The notes: a model not told the origin generated them from the letters alone. Shown: positions 18,036 to 26,708, numbered from the stretch's first letter. The stretch: 64,000 nt of DNA from an uncultured Dehalococcoidia bacterium (GCA_903844845.1 CAIMVG010000010.1:124001-188000), one strand, 5' to 3'. Program-made: numbers and translations.

Positions 18036-18689
18036 TTACTTTGGCGCCGTGTGGCAGCCGGCTTGCGTGCACTGATCAACAGTGTACGGAGTATGGTCTT
18101 GAGGTGACCCGGCAACAACCGCGTATACGCCTGTGTTAGCGGTAGAACCGTTAGCTTTACCATCCCAGGAAGGAGTATAGGGATTGGAGTTGGTCGTGCC
18201 CGGCGCGTGGCACATCTGGCAAAGGCCCTTGTACGAAGCGAGCTGGGCCGCAGTATGAGTAGTAATGGCAATAGCTGCCGTGGGCAGTGTCGCTGCGGGA
18301 GTAGAACTCGCGGGAGTCGTGCTGCCGCTGGGAGTCGTGCTGCCAGCGGGAGTCGTACTGCCGGCAGGAGTCGTCGATACAGGAGTCGTCGATGCCGGCT
18401 TTGTAGTGGTAGGAGGAGTGGTTGTGGCGGAACCTGTCGGCAACGCATGGCAAATCGGCAAACTCGAGCAGTCTTTGTCGGTATATCCCAGGGCCACATG
18501 ATCAAACGGCGCTTTCGCCTTCTCCATTTCGGTAACATGGCAGGCAAGGCAATCCGCAAAGCGCACATCGACCGCATGGGGAATGGGCTGGGCTAGCTTC
18601 TGGCCGGTAAGGGCCGTTCGACCGCAAGACGCAGCCACAGGAATTACAATCAGTGCAAAGGCTAATAAAATAAGCAGCTTTTTATTCAT
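18036..18689 (-). CDS. Multihaem c-type cytochrome lipoprotein with unusual haem motifs
   Basis: A 217-residue lipoprotein: signal peptide with lipobox VAASC, a first Cys-rich segment with CLACH and CSSLPICH, a long Thr/Pro/Ser linker, then CQMCH and CTQAGCH. Two motifs are standard CXXCH, one is CX4CH and one CX5CH, so two to four haems are possible. It starts 10 bases after the membrane cytochrome b gene and should receive electrons from it or give electrons to it on the outer face. The stalk-and-haem design resembles the tri-haem lipoprotein at 16840-17400. Confidence 0.82.
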   Translation of the reverse strand: MNKKLLILLAFALIVIPVAASCGRTALTGQKLAQPIPHAVDVRFADCLACHVTEMEKAKAPFDHVALGYTDKDCSSLPICHALPTGSATTTPPTTTKPASTTPVSTTPAGSTTPAGSTTPSGSTTPASSTPAATLPTAAIAITTHTAAQLASYKGLCQMCHAPGTTNSNPYTPSWDGKANGSTANTGVYAVVAGSPQDHTPYTVDQCTQAGCHTAPK

Positions 18690-18698
18690 GTCGGTCTC

Positions 18699-19553
18699 CT
18701 AGCTCTTATTCGTGCGAGTCGTCAGGTTCTCAAACCAGACGGGATGATGATGCTCGACGAAATTTTTGGACATTGTGCCGGTCCACCATGAGCGGAAAGC
18801 CGGCCAATCACCCAGCACCACTACGATACCGACGTGCACCAGAGTGTAGAGGATGATGAACACCATGAACACATCATGGATGACGGTAGCCCAGCCCCAA
18901 ACATTGGCAGTTATGGGCCAGACATGGGCAGCTACCTTAACAGCGCCGGAGAGCAATATCACGAGGCCTATAGCGAAGTAAGGCATGGCGGCACTCTTCT
19001 GAGATGAAAGGTATTTCTCCTCTTTCTCCCACTTGCGGCGCAGGAAATACTTCCCGATGAAGCCCTGGATAACATCCTGCAAGTTGGGAATGAGCAGGGT
19101 CCAATCCCGAGTTGCGACGTAATCGGCGCAGAAGAAAAACGCACCGAAAAGGATCATCAACACGGCAAAGTAGTGAGCATTGAGCGCGGAAGTAACCGCA
19201 CCCTGAGTTTTAGCGAAGACAGGTAGGATCCAGACGGATTTCCCGCTCATGACGAAGAACCCCAGCATGACGCCGGAATAAATCGCAGCGAAGATGCCGA
19301 ACGCTGTGGCCCAATGGGAGATCAAAGATCCCAGGCCATGGCGGGTGACGAGTTCACCCTTTATCTCATTCTTCTTTTTGAGCAGTCCCCTGGCCACCCC
19401 CAGTATCAGACCAACTACAACGGAGGCAAGAATGCCCCATTGAGCGTTGCGGTTGTTGAACAGGTTGCCCTCAATGTGGGTATACGAAAAAAAGATACCC
19501 ACTCCCAGGGCGGCCAAGAGCACAAATGTCAGTAACAGTGTCTTTTTCAGCAT
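18699..19553 (-). CDS. Di-haem membrane cytochrome b subunit
   Basis: A 284-residue integral membrane protein with about six hydrophobic segments. His residues suited to two b-type haems sit in SHWATAFG, NAHYFAVLMILFG and in the late helix HDVFMVFIILYTLVHVG. This is the pattern of the formate-dehydrogenase-gamma / cytochrome b561-like quinol oxidoreductase subunits. Its coding partner is the multihaem lipoprotein at 18036-18689, so the pair probably exchanges electrons between quinones and periplasmic carriers. The catalytic enzyme they serve is not in the window. Confidence 0.8.
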   Translation of the reverse strand: MLKKTLLLTFVLLAALGVGIFFSYTHIEGNLFNNRNAQWGILASVVVGLILGVARGLLKKKNEIKGELVTRHGLGSLISHWATAFGIFAAIYSGVMLGFFVMSGKSVWILPVFAKTQGAVTSALNAHYFAVLMILFGAFFFCADYVATRDWTLLIPNLQDVIQGFIGKYFLRRKWEKEEKYLSSQKSAAMPYFAIGLVILLSGAVKVAAHVWPITANVWGWATVIHDVFMVFIILYTLVHVGIVVVLGDWPAFRSWWTGTMSKNFVEHHHPVWFENLTTRTNKS

Positions 19554-19731
19554 TACTTGCTCTCCTTCAGCCTTATTTTGAGTCCCACCGGAATGGGCGG
19601 GACACTAAGCCAGACCAAACTACCCGGCCATACTAGCGAGATAATATAGTCCATAGGAGAGCCTCGTGTCAATAACTTGCAGCGGCTTTTCAAACGATAA
19701 TTGGGTGAAGGATACCTGGCAGTTTATGACG

Positions 19732-20190
19732 CTACCATTCCCGGGCGTGGGCCGCCATCCATTCCTCGTGCGGAGGAGTTTTTTCATGCACCACCCAGAG
19801 GAAATAATAGGCCCCCGTCTCGCCCAAAAATTTAAATTCCTTATGCAATGCAGCCACGGTCTTTTCAAAAGTGCCATGGGCATGCAGAAAATTTGGAAAC
19901 CCCTTGTATTCTTTGTCCAACTCGAGCAGGCGCCTGGCGTTAAGGACGACGCCTTCCAGCTTTTTACGGTTGCGGATCATCTTTCCGTCCTGCATGAAAC
20001 GGTCGACATCCACACCTGTGAACTTAGCAACCTTGAGCGGGTCGAAGCCCTTCATGTTTTCGCGGATATCCGGCCATTTTTTATCAACGACCTGCCAGGA
20101 TATCCCCGCCTGAAAGGCAGCTTTGCTCATGGCCTCAAGGTAATTTGAAAGGGTAACCGGTTGTTTGAACCGGGCGGGAGCTTGCTGCAT
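19732..20190 (-). CDS. DNA-3-methyladenine glycosylase I-like protein
   Basis: A 152-residue protein resembling Tag, the base-excision enzyme removing 3-methyladenine: QAGISWQVVDKKWPDIR, FDPLKVAKFT and IRNRKKLEGVVLNAR are the helix-hairpin-helix family segments. It is shorter than E. coli Tag (187 residues) and lacks the C-terminal zinc ligands. In the segment before QAGISW the residue aligned with the catalytic Glu of Tag appears to be Ala, so activity is uncertain. It is monocistronic and diverges from the zinc operon. Confidence 0.65.
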   Translation of the reverse strand: MQQAPARFKQPVTLSNYLEAMSKAAFQAGISWQVVDKKWPDIRENMKGFDPLKVAKFTGVDVDRFMQDGKMIRNRKKLEGVVLNARRLLELDKEYKGFPNFLHAHGTFEKTVAALHKEFKFLGETGAYYFLWVVHEKTPPHEEWMAAHAREW

Positions 20191-20266
20191 CTCGACGCCT
20201 CCTTATGTCATTTGTTTCTAAGGTACTTCTACTATATATATATGTCAATGACTTCCCCGTAACCTA

Positions 20267-20295
20267 TTGACTCCCGTTTGCTCACAGTTTATAAT
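20267..20295 (+). promoter_or_regulatory. Promoter of zur-znuABC operon
   Basis: TTGACT, exactly 17 bases, TATAAT: a near-consensus housekeeping promoter. The start of transcription should fall near 20302, inside the palindrome at 20299-20317. Confidence 0.85.
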
Positions 20296-20298
20296 CCA

Positions 20299-20317
20299 GT
20301 TGAAAAGGATTTTCAAC
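20299..20317. promoter_or_regulatory. Candidate Zur/Fur operator palindrome
   Basis: GTTGAAAAGGATTTTCAAC is a perfect inverted repeat with 8-bp arms and a 3-bp centre. It lies immediately after the -10 box, over the expected transcription start, an ideal place for repression by the Fur-family regulator encoded directly downstream. Its form is like Fur-family boxes. Confidence 0.75.
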
Positions 20318-20324
20318 TACAGAC

Positions 20325-20768
20325 ATGACTCCGCTTGAAATGAAACGGCGCAAACTGCGAGGGGGCGGCAACAAGATAACCCCCCAGAGGATAGCAATCC
20401 TCAAGGCCATCGACGGCATCCATTCCCAGTTCACTCCCCAGGAGCTTCACCGCAAACTCTCGGCCGAACACCCTGAAATAGGGCTGGTTACCGTTTACCG
20501 AACTCTTAAACTCCTGGCAAAAAGCGGATTAGTATGCCTTATGGGCAATATCGGCAGGTCACAGAGCTACGCCCGCGGCCCGCAACAGCACCATCACCAC
20601 CTCATCTGCGCAGGGTGCGACATGGTCGTGGACATACCGACCTGCGGTTTGGACGAACTCGAGAAAAGGCTGGCGCACGAAACGGGTTTCACCATAAGCC
20701 GGCATCACCTTGAATTCACCGGGCTCTGCCGCAACTGCCAGGCTGTTTCCGCCGGAGGGCTGGTATGA
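20325..20768 (+). CDS. zur: Fur family zinc uptake regulator
   Basis: A 147-residue Fur-family repressor: N-terminal winged helix (TPQRIAILKAIDG, then LVTVYRTLKLLAKSGLV), a His-rich HHHHLICAGC metal/dimer region and two CxxC pairs (CAGC, CRNC) for a structural zinc. It opens an operon with znuA, znuB and znuC, so zinc-responsive Zur is the best call over Fur or PerR. The next gene starts inside its stop codon (ATGA overlap). It probably autoregulates through the palindrome at 20299-20317. The 5' leader is only about 23 bases. Confidence 0.88.
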   Translation: MTPLEMKRRKLRGGGNKITPQRIAILKAIDGIHSQFTPQELHRKLSAEHPEIGLVTVYRTLKLLAKSGLVCLMGNIGRSQSYARGPQQHHHHLICAGCDMVVDIPTCGLDELEKRLAHETGFTISRHHLEFTGLCRNCQAVSAGGLV

Positions 20769-21685
20769 AAAAGTGGTTGCTCGCCCTGGGAGCGGCCCTT
20801 TCATCCGCGTTATTGATACTCCCGGCTTCGTCCGGGTGCGCGGGCCCCGTCCCGGCAACAGGTTCCATCGTCGTCACCTATTCAATATTGGGGTCGCTGG
20901 TCAAAGACCTGGTGGGTAACCGGGCTGAGGTTATAGTGTCCATCCCTAACGGGCTTGACCCGCATACATGGTCCCCCTCCGCCAGGGACATCGAAGCAAT
21001 CAACAAAGCCAGACTGGTCATCCAGAACGGGCTGGGGCTTGAAGGCGGAATGCAGAAAACCCTGGCCCAGGCGCAATCCAACGGCGTCAGATTCTTCACG
21101 GCCTCCGACTACATCACCGTCAGGCACGTAGGCCCCGGGGAAGGCGTTCCTTCGGGCGACCCGGACCAGACGGTCGGCGCCCCGGACCCCCACCTGTGGA
21201 CCGACCCGCTGGCCCTGAAAAGCATCATCGCGGCACTTTCCGGCTACCTTAAATCCAATCTCGGTATCGATGTCGATGCGGAGTCAACAGCCCTCCAGTC
21301 TCGGCTCGATACACTCAATCAGCAGATAACCGCCCTGACGTCCGCCCTCCCGCCTGACAGCCGCAAACTGGTGACGGGCCACGAATCAATGGGGTATTTC
21401 TCCGCACGCTACGGATTCACTCTCATCGGAGCCCTCGTCCCCAGTCTGAGCGACCAGGCAGACGTATCGGCTGCCGACCTCGCGGCATTGAAACAGGACA
21501 TCCTTTCTAACGGTGTAGGGGCAATTTTCACCGAACTCGGCACTTCGGCCGTCGTAATCAACCAGATAGGGAAGGAAACTGGAGCCAGGGTGGTGCAACT
21601 CTCCACCCACGTTCTGCCGGCGGACGGCTCGTATTTCACTTTTGAGACCAATCTGGCGCAAACCATAGTGGATGGGTTAAAATAG
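20765..21685 (+). CDS. znuA: Zinc ABC transporter substrate-binding lipoprotein
   Basis: A 306-residue cluster A-I (ZnuA/TroA) solute-binding protein. The signal peptide ends at an SSGC lipobox (Cys24), giving a lipoprotein. Metal-site His residues are visible in LDPHTWSPSARD, DPHLWTDPLA and GHESMGYFSARYG, with an acidic ligand near the C-terminus. It lacks the long His-rich loop of Gram-negative ZnuA. It delivers zinc (or possibly manganese) to the membrane pair ZnuB/ZnuC. It overlaps zur by four bases. Confidence 0.92.
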   Translation: MKKWLLALGAALSSALLILPASSGCAGPVPATGSIVVTYSILGSLVKDLVGNRAEVIVSIPNGLDPHTWSPSARDIEAINKARLVIQNGLGLEGGMQKTLAQAQSNGVRFFTASDYITVRHVGPGEGVPSGDPDQTVGAPDPHLWTDPLALKSIIAALSGYLKSNLGIDVDAESTALQSRLDTLNQQITALTSALPPDSRKLVTGHESMGYFSARYGFTLIGALVPSLSDQADVSAADLAALKQDILSNGVGAIFTELGTSAVVINQIGKETGARVVQLSTHVLPADGSYFTFETNLAQTIVDGLK

Positions 21686-21692
21686 GCCACTT

Positions 21693-22544
21693 ATGAATGG
21701 ACTGATCACCCCATTTACTTCGAATCCTTTTATGATGCAGGCGCTGGTAGCCGGCATACTGGTTTCCATAGCCTGCGCAGTCGCAGGAACGTTCGTAATC
21801 ATGCGCGGCATGGCGTTTATCGGCGACGCGCTTGCACACGGCGTCCTCCCCGGGATCGCACTGGCGTTTCTGCTCGGTTTCCCGGGCATAATCGGCGCTG
21901 CGATCGGTGCCGTGGTCATGATAGGCGGAGTAACCGTAATTACCCAGCGCTCACGACTTTCCTCCGACACTGCCATAGGGCTGCTGTTTATCGGCATGCT
22001 GGCGCTCGGCGTGGTTATCGTATCGCGCTCGAATTCCTTCAGCGGCGACCTGACATCGATACTCTTCGGGGAGATAATGGGGATCGGCATCTCGGCGATC
22101 TGGATTCAGCTTGCCGCTACCATCGTTATCGGAATCACAGCCTTCATATGCGCACGCCCTTTTCTGCTGCTCAGCTTCGATCCCGAACAGGCACAGGTTG
22201 CAGGATTTTCACAGAAGATTTACCACAACATCATGCTCTTCATGATAGCCACAACGATCATCGTATCTTTCCAAACTGTGGGGACATTGCTCGTATTCGG
22301 GCTCCTTATAGCCCCTGCCGGGGCCGGCGCACTGCTGGCGCGGCGCATCCGCGGCATGATGGCATGGGCGGCGCTTTTCGGCATCGTCTCGGTTTATACC
22401 GGGCTCCTTCTGAGTTATTACTTCAACCTTGCAACCGGCGCTTCAATCATACTGGTGACAACTATCATTTTCTTCATCGTTTTCACCATCCAGAACGCGC
22501 ACAGCCGCCGTAACAACGCCCAGGGGGAAGCGGCCCATGAATAA
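21693..22544 (+). CDS. znuB: Zinc ABC transporter permease
   Basis: A 283-residue polytopic permease of the ABC-3 family with the usual N-terminal MRGMAFIGDALAHGVLPGIA segment and about eight membrane helices. It forms the channel for the metal delivered by ZnuA. It begins seven bases after znuA, and its last eight bases overlap the znuC start. Confidence 0.92.
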   Translation: MNGLITPFTSNPFMMQALVAGILVSIACAVAGTFVIMRGMAFIGDALAHGVLPGIALAFLLGFPGIIGAAIGAVVMIGGVTVITQRSRLSSDTAIGLLFIGMLALGVVIVSRSNSFSGDLTSILFGEIMGIGISAIWIQLAATIVIGITAFICARPFLLLSFDPEQAQVAGFSQKIYHNIMLFMIATTIIVSFQTVGTLLVFGLLIAPAGAGALLARRIRGMMAWAALFGIVSVYTGLLLSYYFNLATGASIILVTTIIFFIVFTIQNAHSRRNNAQGEAAHE

Positions 22545-23400
22545 TGCCGCGGCTGATATGACTACCTCACAGGCTGGCTCCATAAAACCAATCTTTGCCA
22601 GGGCAAAGAATGTAACAGTCGGTTATCCCGGGGAAATAATCGTCGAGGGCATTAACTTCGAACTGCCGCAGGGGCAGGCCATGGCGCTCATCGGTACCAA
22701 CGGCAGCGGTAAAACGACGCTTCTCAAGACATCGGTGGGCCTGATACCCCCTCTCGGGGGGGACTTGACAGTTTTCAATACAAAACCCGGAAACAGCGCC
22801 AGGCGTATCGCGTATCTCGGACAGTTCCACAACGCGGGATTCATACTTCCGCTACGGGCCTTAGACGTGGTGCGCATGGGGCGTTTCCCCCTGCACGGGC
22901 TGGTGGGCAAAATGAACGCCGCAGACAATGAAATGGTGAAAAGCGCCATGCATACGATGGGCATAGAAAAACAGGCGGATACGCCTCTGAGGTTTCTTTC
23001 CGGCGGGCAGCAGCAAAGAGTTTATCTTGCACAGGTTCTGGCTCATCACGCCGATCTGCTGGTACTGGACGAACCCACTTCCGGGCTGGACGCGGCAGGC
23101 AGGGAATTATACCTGCACGCAATGAATGACGAGATGTGCCGCGGAGCTTCTATAATTGTAGCCACCCATGACATCCAGGAAGAAGCCGCGTTATGCCAGC
23201 AAATCATGCTGCTCGCACACAAGGTGGTCGCTTTCGGCCCGCCGCAACAGGTGCTCAACTCCGAAACCCTGCTGGAAACCTTCGGCATAGTGATAGGTAA
23301 AGACCAGAAACGCCCTGCGGTGCTGGAATGCGCCCATGGCCACGACACAGAGCCCGCGATCCAGGCCAAGGTCAAGGGCAGAAAATTCTGGATGCGCTGA
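22537..23400 (+). CDS. znuC: Zinc ABC transporter ATP-binding protein
   Basis: A 287-residue ABC ATPase: Walker A GTNGSGKTTL near residue 53, signature LSGGQQQRV, Walker B LLVLDEPTSGLD and the switch His in ATHDIQEE. It energises ZnuB. An extension of about 20 residues precedes the ATPase fold and the C-terminus is Lys-rich. It overlaps znuB and completes the zur-znuABC operon; a 52-base gap separates it from the radical SAM gene. Confidence 0.92.
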   Translation: MNNAAADMTTSQAGSIKPIFARAKNVTVGYPGEIIVEGINFELPQGQAMALIGTNGSGKTTLLKTSVGLIPPLGGDLTVFNTKPGNSARRIAYLGQFHNAGFILPLRALDVVRMGRFPLHGLVGKMNAADNEMVKSAMHTMGIEKQADTPLRFLSGGQQQRVYLAQVLAHHADLLVLDEPTSGLDAAGRELYLHAMNDEMCRGASIIVATHDIQEEAALCQQIMLLAHKVVAFGPPQQVLNSETLLETFGIVIGKDQKRPAVLECAHGHDTEPAIQAKVKGRKFWMR

Positions 23401-23452
23401 CACCACCCAGTCCCGGGAAGAAAACTTCAACAATCTCCCGGGCAGGAAGCAT

Positions 23453-24196
23453 ATGAAGGTTTACCACGTCGTTTATGAACCATCTTTCAAATCGGCAGAC
23501 ATCCATTTCTGGACGAAATGCACGCTCGCATGCCGCTCGTGCTATACGCGTTACGAAACACTTGATTTCGGCCTATTCGACGACCCTATAGAATCGATAG
23601 CTCGCAAACCTCCTCAAAAACCACCAGGCAACTTTTTAACCCCAGGCAAGGTACTGGACCTTCTTAAAGGCAGAGAAGTAGACCGCGTCATTTTTATGGG
23701 AACGGAAGCCGCTCTTGACCCCGATATGCCCAAACTGGCGAAGGCGCTGCACGATAAATTCCATTCCTACAACGTGATGCTGACCAATGGCTTGAAACTG
23801 GCCGACATGAGCGACATCGATGAGGTGATTTTCAGCATCAAGGCCATCTCCCCAGACCTGCACAGGGCATATACCGGCAAAGACAACGCGGTTATCCTCG
23901 AAAATTTCAGAAAACTGGCCGGTTCGGGGAAAAAAATACAGGCTGAAACGGTGCTGATCCCGGGCTTGATAGAAGCAACAGAGATAGAGAAAATCGCAGA
24001 ATTCATCTCAACCGTCGACCGAAGTATCACGCTCCGCATCGATGCCTATTTTCCTGCCGGAGACAACCCATGGCCCGCTGCAAGCGCCGCCGAGGTGGAG
24101 GCAGCAGCCGTCCTGGCCCGCAAACACCTTAACAAGATTTCATGCCTGACGCTCGATATGAAACGTACGGGCGAAAAACCCCTGCGACTGTTCTGA
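23453..24196 (+). CDS. Radical SAM protein coupled to ribonucleotide reductase
   Basis: A 247-residue protein from the ATG at 23453, behind AGGA. The motif KCTLACRSCY (residues 19-28) supplies the CxxxCxxC cysteines for the 4Fe-4S cluster of radical SAM enzymes. The rest follows a partial TIM barrel with FMGTEAALDP and MLTNGLKL, like PflA/NrdG-type activating enzymes. Its stop overlaps the next start (TGATG), so it is translationally coupled to a class II ribonucleotide reductase. Class II enzymes use adenosylcobalamin and need no glycyl-radical activase, so its role here is puzzling. A longer upstream frame in the same phase has no better start. Confidence 0.8.
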   Translation: MKVYHVVYEPSFKSADIHFWTKCTLACRSCYTRYETLDFGLFDDPIESIARKPPQKPPGNFLTPGKVLDLLKGREVDRVIFMGTEAALDPDMPKLAKALHDKFHSYNVMLTNGLKLADMSDIDEVIFSIKAISPDLHRAYTGKDNAVILENFRKLAGSGKKIQAETVLIPGLIEATEIEKIAEFISTVDRSITLRIDAYFPAGDNPWPAASAAEVEAAAVLARKHLNKISCLTLDMKRTGEKPLRLF

Positions 24197-25974
24197 TGAA
24201 AGACAAGACTCCCGACACGGTCCCGGCCCTTTCGGCAAATGCGTTGTATATCCTCAAAAAACGTTACCTCAAACGCGACAAGCGCGGCAGCGTGAACGAG
24301 ACGCCCGCCGATCTGCTGAGGAGGGTTTCCTCTGTGGTCGCCTCAGTGGAAATCCGATACGGCAGGCAGGCAGACGTAAAATCCTGGGAAGACGCTTTTT
24401 TCGGCATGATGTCGCGCCTTGAATTCCTGCCCAATTCTCCCACGCTGCTCAATGCCGGCCGCCTTTCGGGGCAGATGTCATCGTGTTTCGTACTTCCGGT
24501 GGGCGATTCGCCTTCATCCCTTGAGACCAGTGTCGAAGAAGCGATCCTGGTCCACAAGAGCGGCGGGGGAACGGGGTTCAACCTCTCACGCCTGCAGCCG
24601 CGGGACGAAAAATCGAATAAAATCCAACAGGGCGGACCGACGTCGTTCCTTGCCCCTCTCTCTGCGGCCACGGCCGCAGTCAAGCAGGGCGGGATACGCA
24701 TGGGCTGCAACTCCGCGACTCTTGACGTGCACCATCCCGATATCATGGCCTACATACACACCAAGAATACGAGGAACGCGCTGCCAAATTTTTACCTTTC
24801 CGTCGGGGTTACTTCCGAATTCATTCAGGCGGTAAAAGAAGACCGTCCCTACAACCTTATCGACCCGGCCACCGGAAAAACAGTGCGCACCCTGCGAGCC
24901 AGGCATGTTTTCGGTGCAATAGTTGAACAAACATGGAAAACGGGAGACCCGGGACTCCTTTTCCTGGACCGCATCCAGGCCGGCAACCCCGTCCCCAAAC
25001 TGGGTGAGATTGAGGGCGTGAGCGGCTGCGGGGAACAGATGCTGCTCAAATACGAATCCTGCAACCTCGGCTCCATCAACCTGGGACGGATGCTGGATGA
25101 TAAAACCCCGCCCGGATTGGATTTTGCCAAATTATCAAAAACAGTCAGGCTGGCTGTGAGATTCCTCGACGACGTCATAGACGTGAACAAATATCCTCTT
25201 CCAGCCATCGCCTCCGGCACGTTTAGGACGCGCAAGATCGGGCTGGGCGTTATGGGTTTTGCAGATATGCTTGCCCGGCTCGGCATACCTTACGATTCAT
25301 CTTCGGCCGTAGTGCTGGCGGAAAAGATCATGGGATTCATAAACGACGAAGCGCATCTCGCTTCAGAGTCGCTTGGAACGGAAAAGGGAGTCTTTCCCGC
25401 CTACAAGGGCAGCTTGTATGACCGCGCAAAACGCCCCATGCGAAACGCTTCCTGCACAACCATCGCCCCGACCGGCACGATCTCTTTGATAGCCGGATGT
25501 TCAAACGGCATCGAACCTTTCTTCGCCCTGATTTATATGCGGCGCATCAGGAGCGGACACAACCTGCTCGAGGTGAACAGCGAATTTATCCGCGCGGCGG
25601 AACGATGCGGGCTTTATTCTGAAAAGATAGTAAAGCGACTGGCAAACGGTGAGACTTTGGCCGATATCCCGGAAGTGCCGGCTGAAATGCGGCGGCTGTT
25701 CGCTACGGCCTCCGAGATTGAGGCAACCTGGCACATCGCGATACAGGCGGCTTTTCAACGCCACGTGGACAATGCAGTCTCGAAAACAGTCAACCTTCCG
25801 AGTGGCGCTACCCGGGGCTCGATAGCAGATATATATATCGAAGCGTACAACCTGGGGTTGAAGGGCATTACCATTTACCGCGACAGGAGCCGCGGTAAAC
25901 AGCCGCTGGAAGGGCATATCAATCCTGCCCTGCTGGCGGATTACCTGAAGACAATACCCTTGGACTCCGGATAA
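24196..25974 (+). CDS. nrdJ: Class II (adenosylcobalamin-dependent) ribonucleotide reductase, divergent
   Basis: A 592-residue ribonucleotide reductase large chain, making deoxyribonucleotides. The active-site cysteines are visible: Cys97 (MSSCFVLPV), the thiyl-radical Cys278 in SGCGEQ and Cys289 (YESCNLGSIN). Spacings match T. maritima NrdJ. The usual motif NPCGE reads SGCGE, so the catalytic Asn is Ser. The C-terminus stops after ITIYRDRSRGKQ and lacks the Cys pair that relays reducing power. There is no N-terminal ATP-cone. The start at 24196 overlaps the radical SAM stop. An upstream in-frame ATG (24142) is rejected because it lies inside that gene. Confidence 0.85.
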   Translation: MKDKTPDTVPALSANALYILKKRYLKRDKRGSVNETPADLLRRVSSVVASVEIRYGRQADVKSWEDAFFGMMSRLEFLPNSPTLLNAGRLSGQMSSCFVLPVGDSPSSLETSVEEAILVHKSGGGTGFNLSRLQPRDEKSNKIQQGGPTSFLAPLSAATAAVKQGGIRMGCNSATLDVHHPDIMAYIHTKNTRNALPNFYLSVGVTSEFIQAVKEDRPYNLIDPATGKTVRTLRARHVFGAIVEQTWKTGDPGLLFLDRIQAGNPVPKLGEIEGVSGCGEQMLLKYESCNLGSINLGRMLDDKTPPGLDFAKLSKTVRLAVRFLDDVIDVNKYPLPAIASGTFRTRKIGLGVMGFADMLARLGIPYDSSSAVVLAEKIMGFINDEAHLASESLGTEKGVFPAYKGSLYDRAKRPMRNASCTTIAPTGTISLIAGCSNGIEPFFALIYMRRIRSGHNLLEVNSEFIRAAERCGLYSEKIVKRLANGETLADIPEVPAEMRRLFATASEIEATWHIAIQAAFQRHVDNAVSKTVNLPSGATRGSIADIYIEAYNLGLKGITIYRDRSRGKQPLEGHINPALLADYLKTIPLDSG

Positions 25975-25988
25975 CCCGACCGGTCCGT

Positions 25989-26381
25989 CTAAACCATCGA
26001 GCCCGGGTCACGCAAAGCTTTTACCACAGCAGCTTTCAGGTCCTCTGTACCAAAAGGTTTATTCAGAAAAAACAGATCTTCGCCGGCCAGGAAATCCGCC
26101 ATCTCCCCATCGAGCAGTGCGCCGCTGGTAAATACAACATGCCGCGCCAGGCGGGGGCACGCCACTTTAATGTATTCATAAAGCTGACGCCCGTTCAATT
26201 TGGGGAGACGCATATCTATGATGGTGGCCTCGTAGCCGTTGGCGGAGATAAAGCTCCTGGCAGTTTCCCCATCGGTTGCAATATCGATAGTGAACCCCTG
26301 CATGCCAAGAACCCTGGCCATGAATTCGGCCACCACAGGTTCGTCGTCCACAACGAGCAGCTTTCTTGGAGTGTCCGGCAT
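25989..26381 (-). CDS. Single-domain response regulator (CheY-like receiver)
   Basis: A 130-residue receiver domain with the acidic pocket VVDDEP (residues 10-15), phospho-acceptor Asp56 in ATIIDMRLPKLNG, Thr/Ser switch in FTSGAL and Lys in FLNKPFG. There is no output domain, so it should act by protein contact. It is convergent with nrdJ and is the third minus-strand gene after the STAND/BTAD regulator and the small peptide gene. No histidine kinase is adjacent. Confidence 0.88.
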   Translation of the reverse strand: MPDTPRKLLVVDDEPVVAEFMARVLGMQGFTIDIATDGETARSFISANGYEATIIDMRLPKLNGRQLYEYIKVACPRLARHVVFTSGALLDGEMADFLAGEDLFFLNKPFGTEDLKAAVVKALRDPGSMV

Positions 26382-26490
26382 ATTATGTCGCCTCTAGTAA
26401 ACAGGTGAAACGCCATCCAACGCCAAGGAAGCCCTTCAAACAGAAAATATTTTGTGAGGGCTTCCCCTGGCTAAATAAGAAGGTCGGTTA

Positions 26491-26634
26491 CTAGGGGCCA
26501 AAGATATCGGGGCCGGCGCTCACCATGTGGGGCAAGGCAAACAACACGATCAGGGCCATTGCCAGAACTGCTACTCGTAGGAGCTTGACGGCCTTTGAAT
26601 GGGCGACGGTCAAAAAGCATAAACGATTTAACAT
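26491..26634 (-). CDS. Small secreted-peptide precursor (candidate signalling peptide)
   Basis: A 47-codon gene behind a strong ribosome binding site (GGAGG six to seven bases before ATG). The product has a basic N-terminus, a 17-residue hydrophobic core (LLRVAVLAMALIVLFAL) and a signal-peptidase-like site HMVSA, after which only GPDIFGP remains. Its size and layout resemble Phr-type peptide precursors of Firmicutes. It follows the gene for a TPR-containing transcription regulator on the same strand, beyond that gene's terminator. Whether the peptide is released or remains as a membrane peptide is unknown. Confidence 0.55.
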   Translation of the reverse strand: MLNRLCFLTVAHSKAVKLLRVAVLAMALIVLFALPHMVSAGPDIFGP

Positions 26635-26708
26635 TTTTTCCTCCGCGATTCCGATTCTTCGGTATCGGGAAGATATTAATACCCGGCCTATTACCAACCT
26701 CTTACCAA

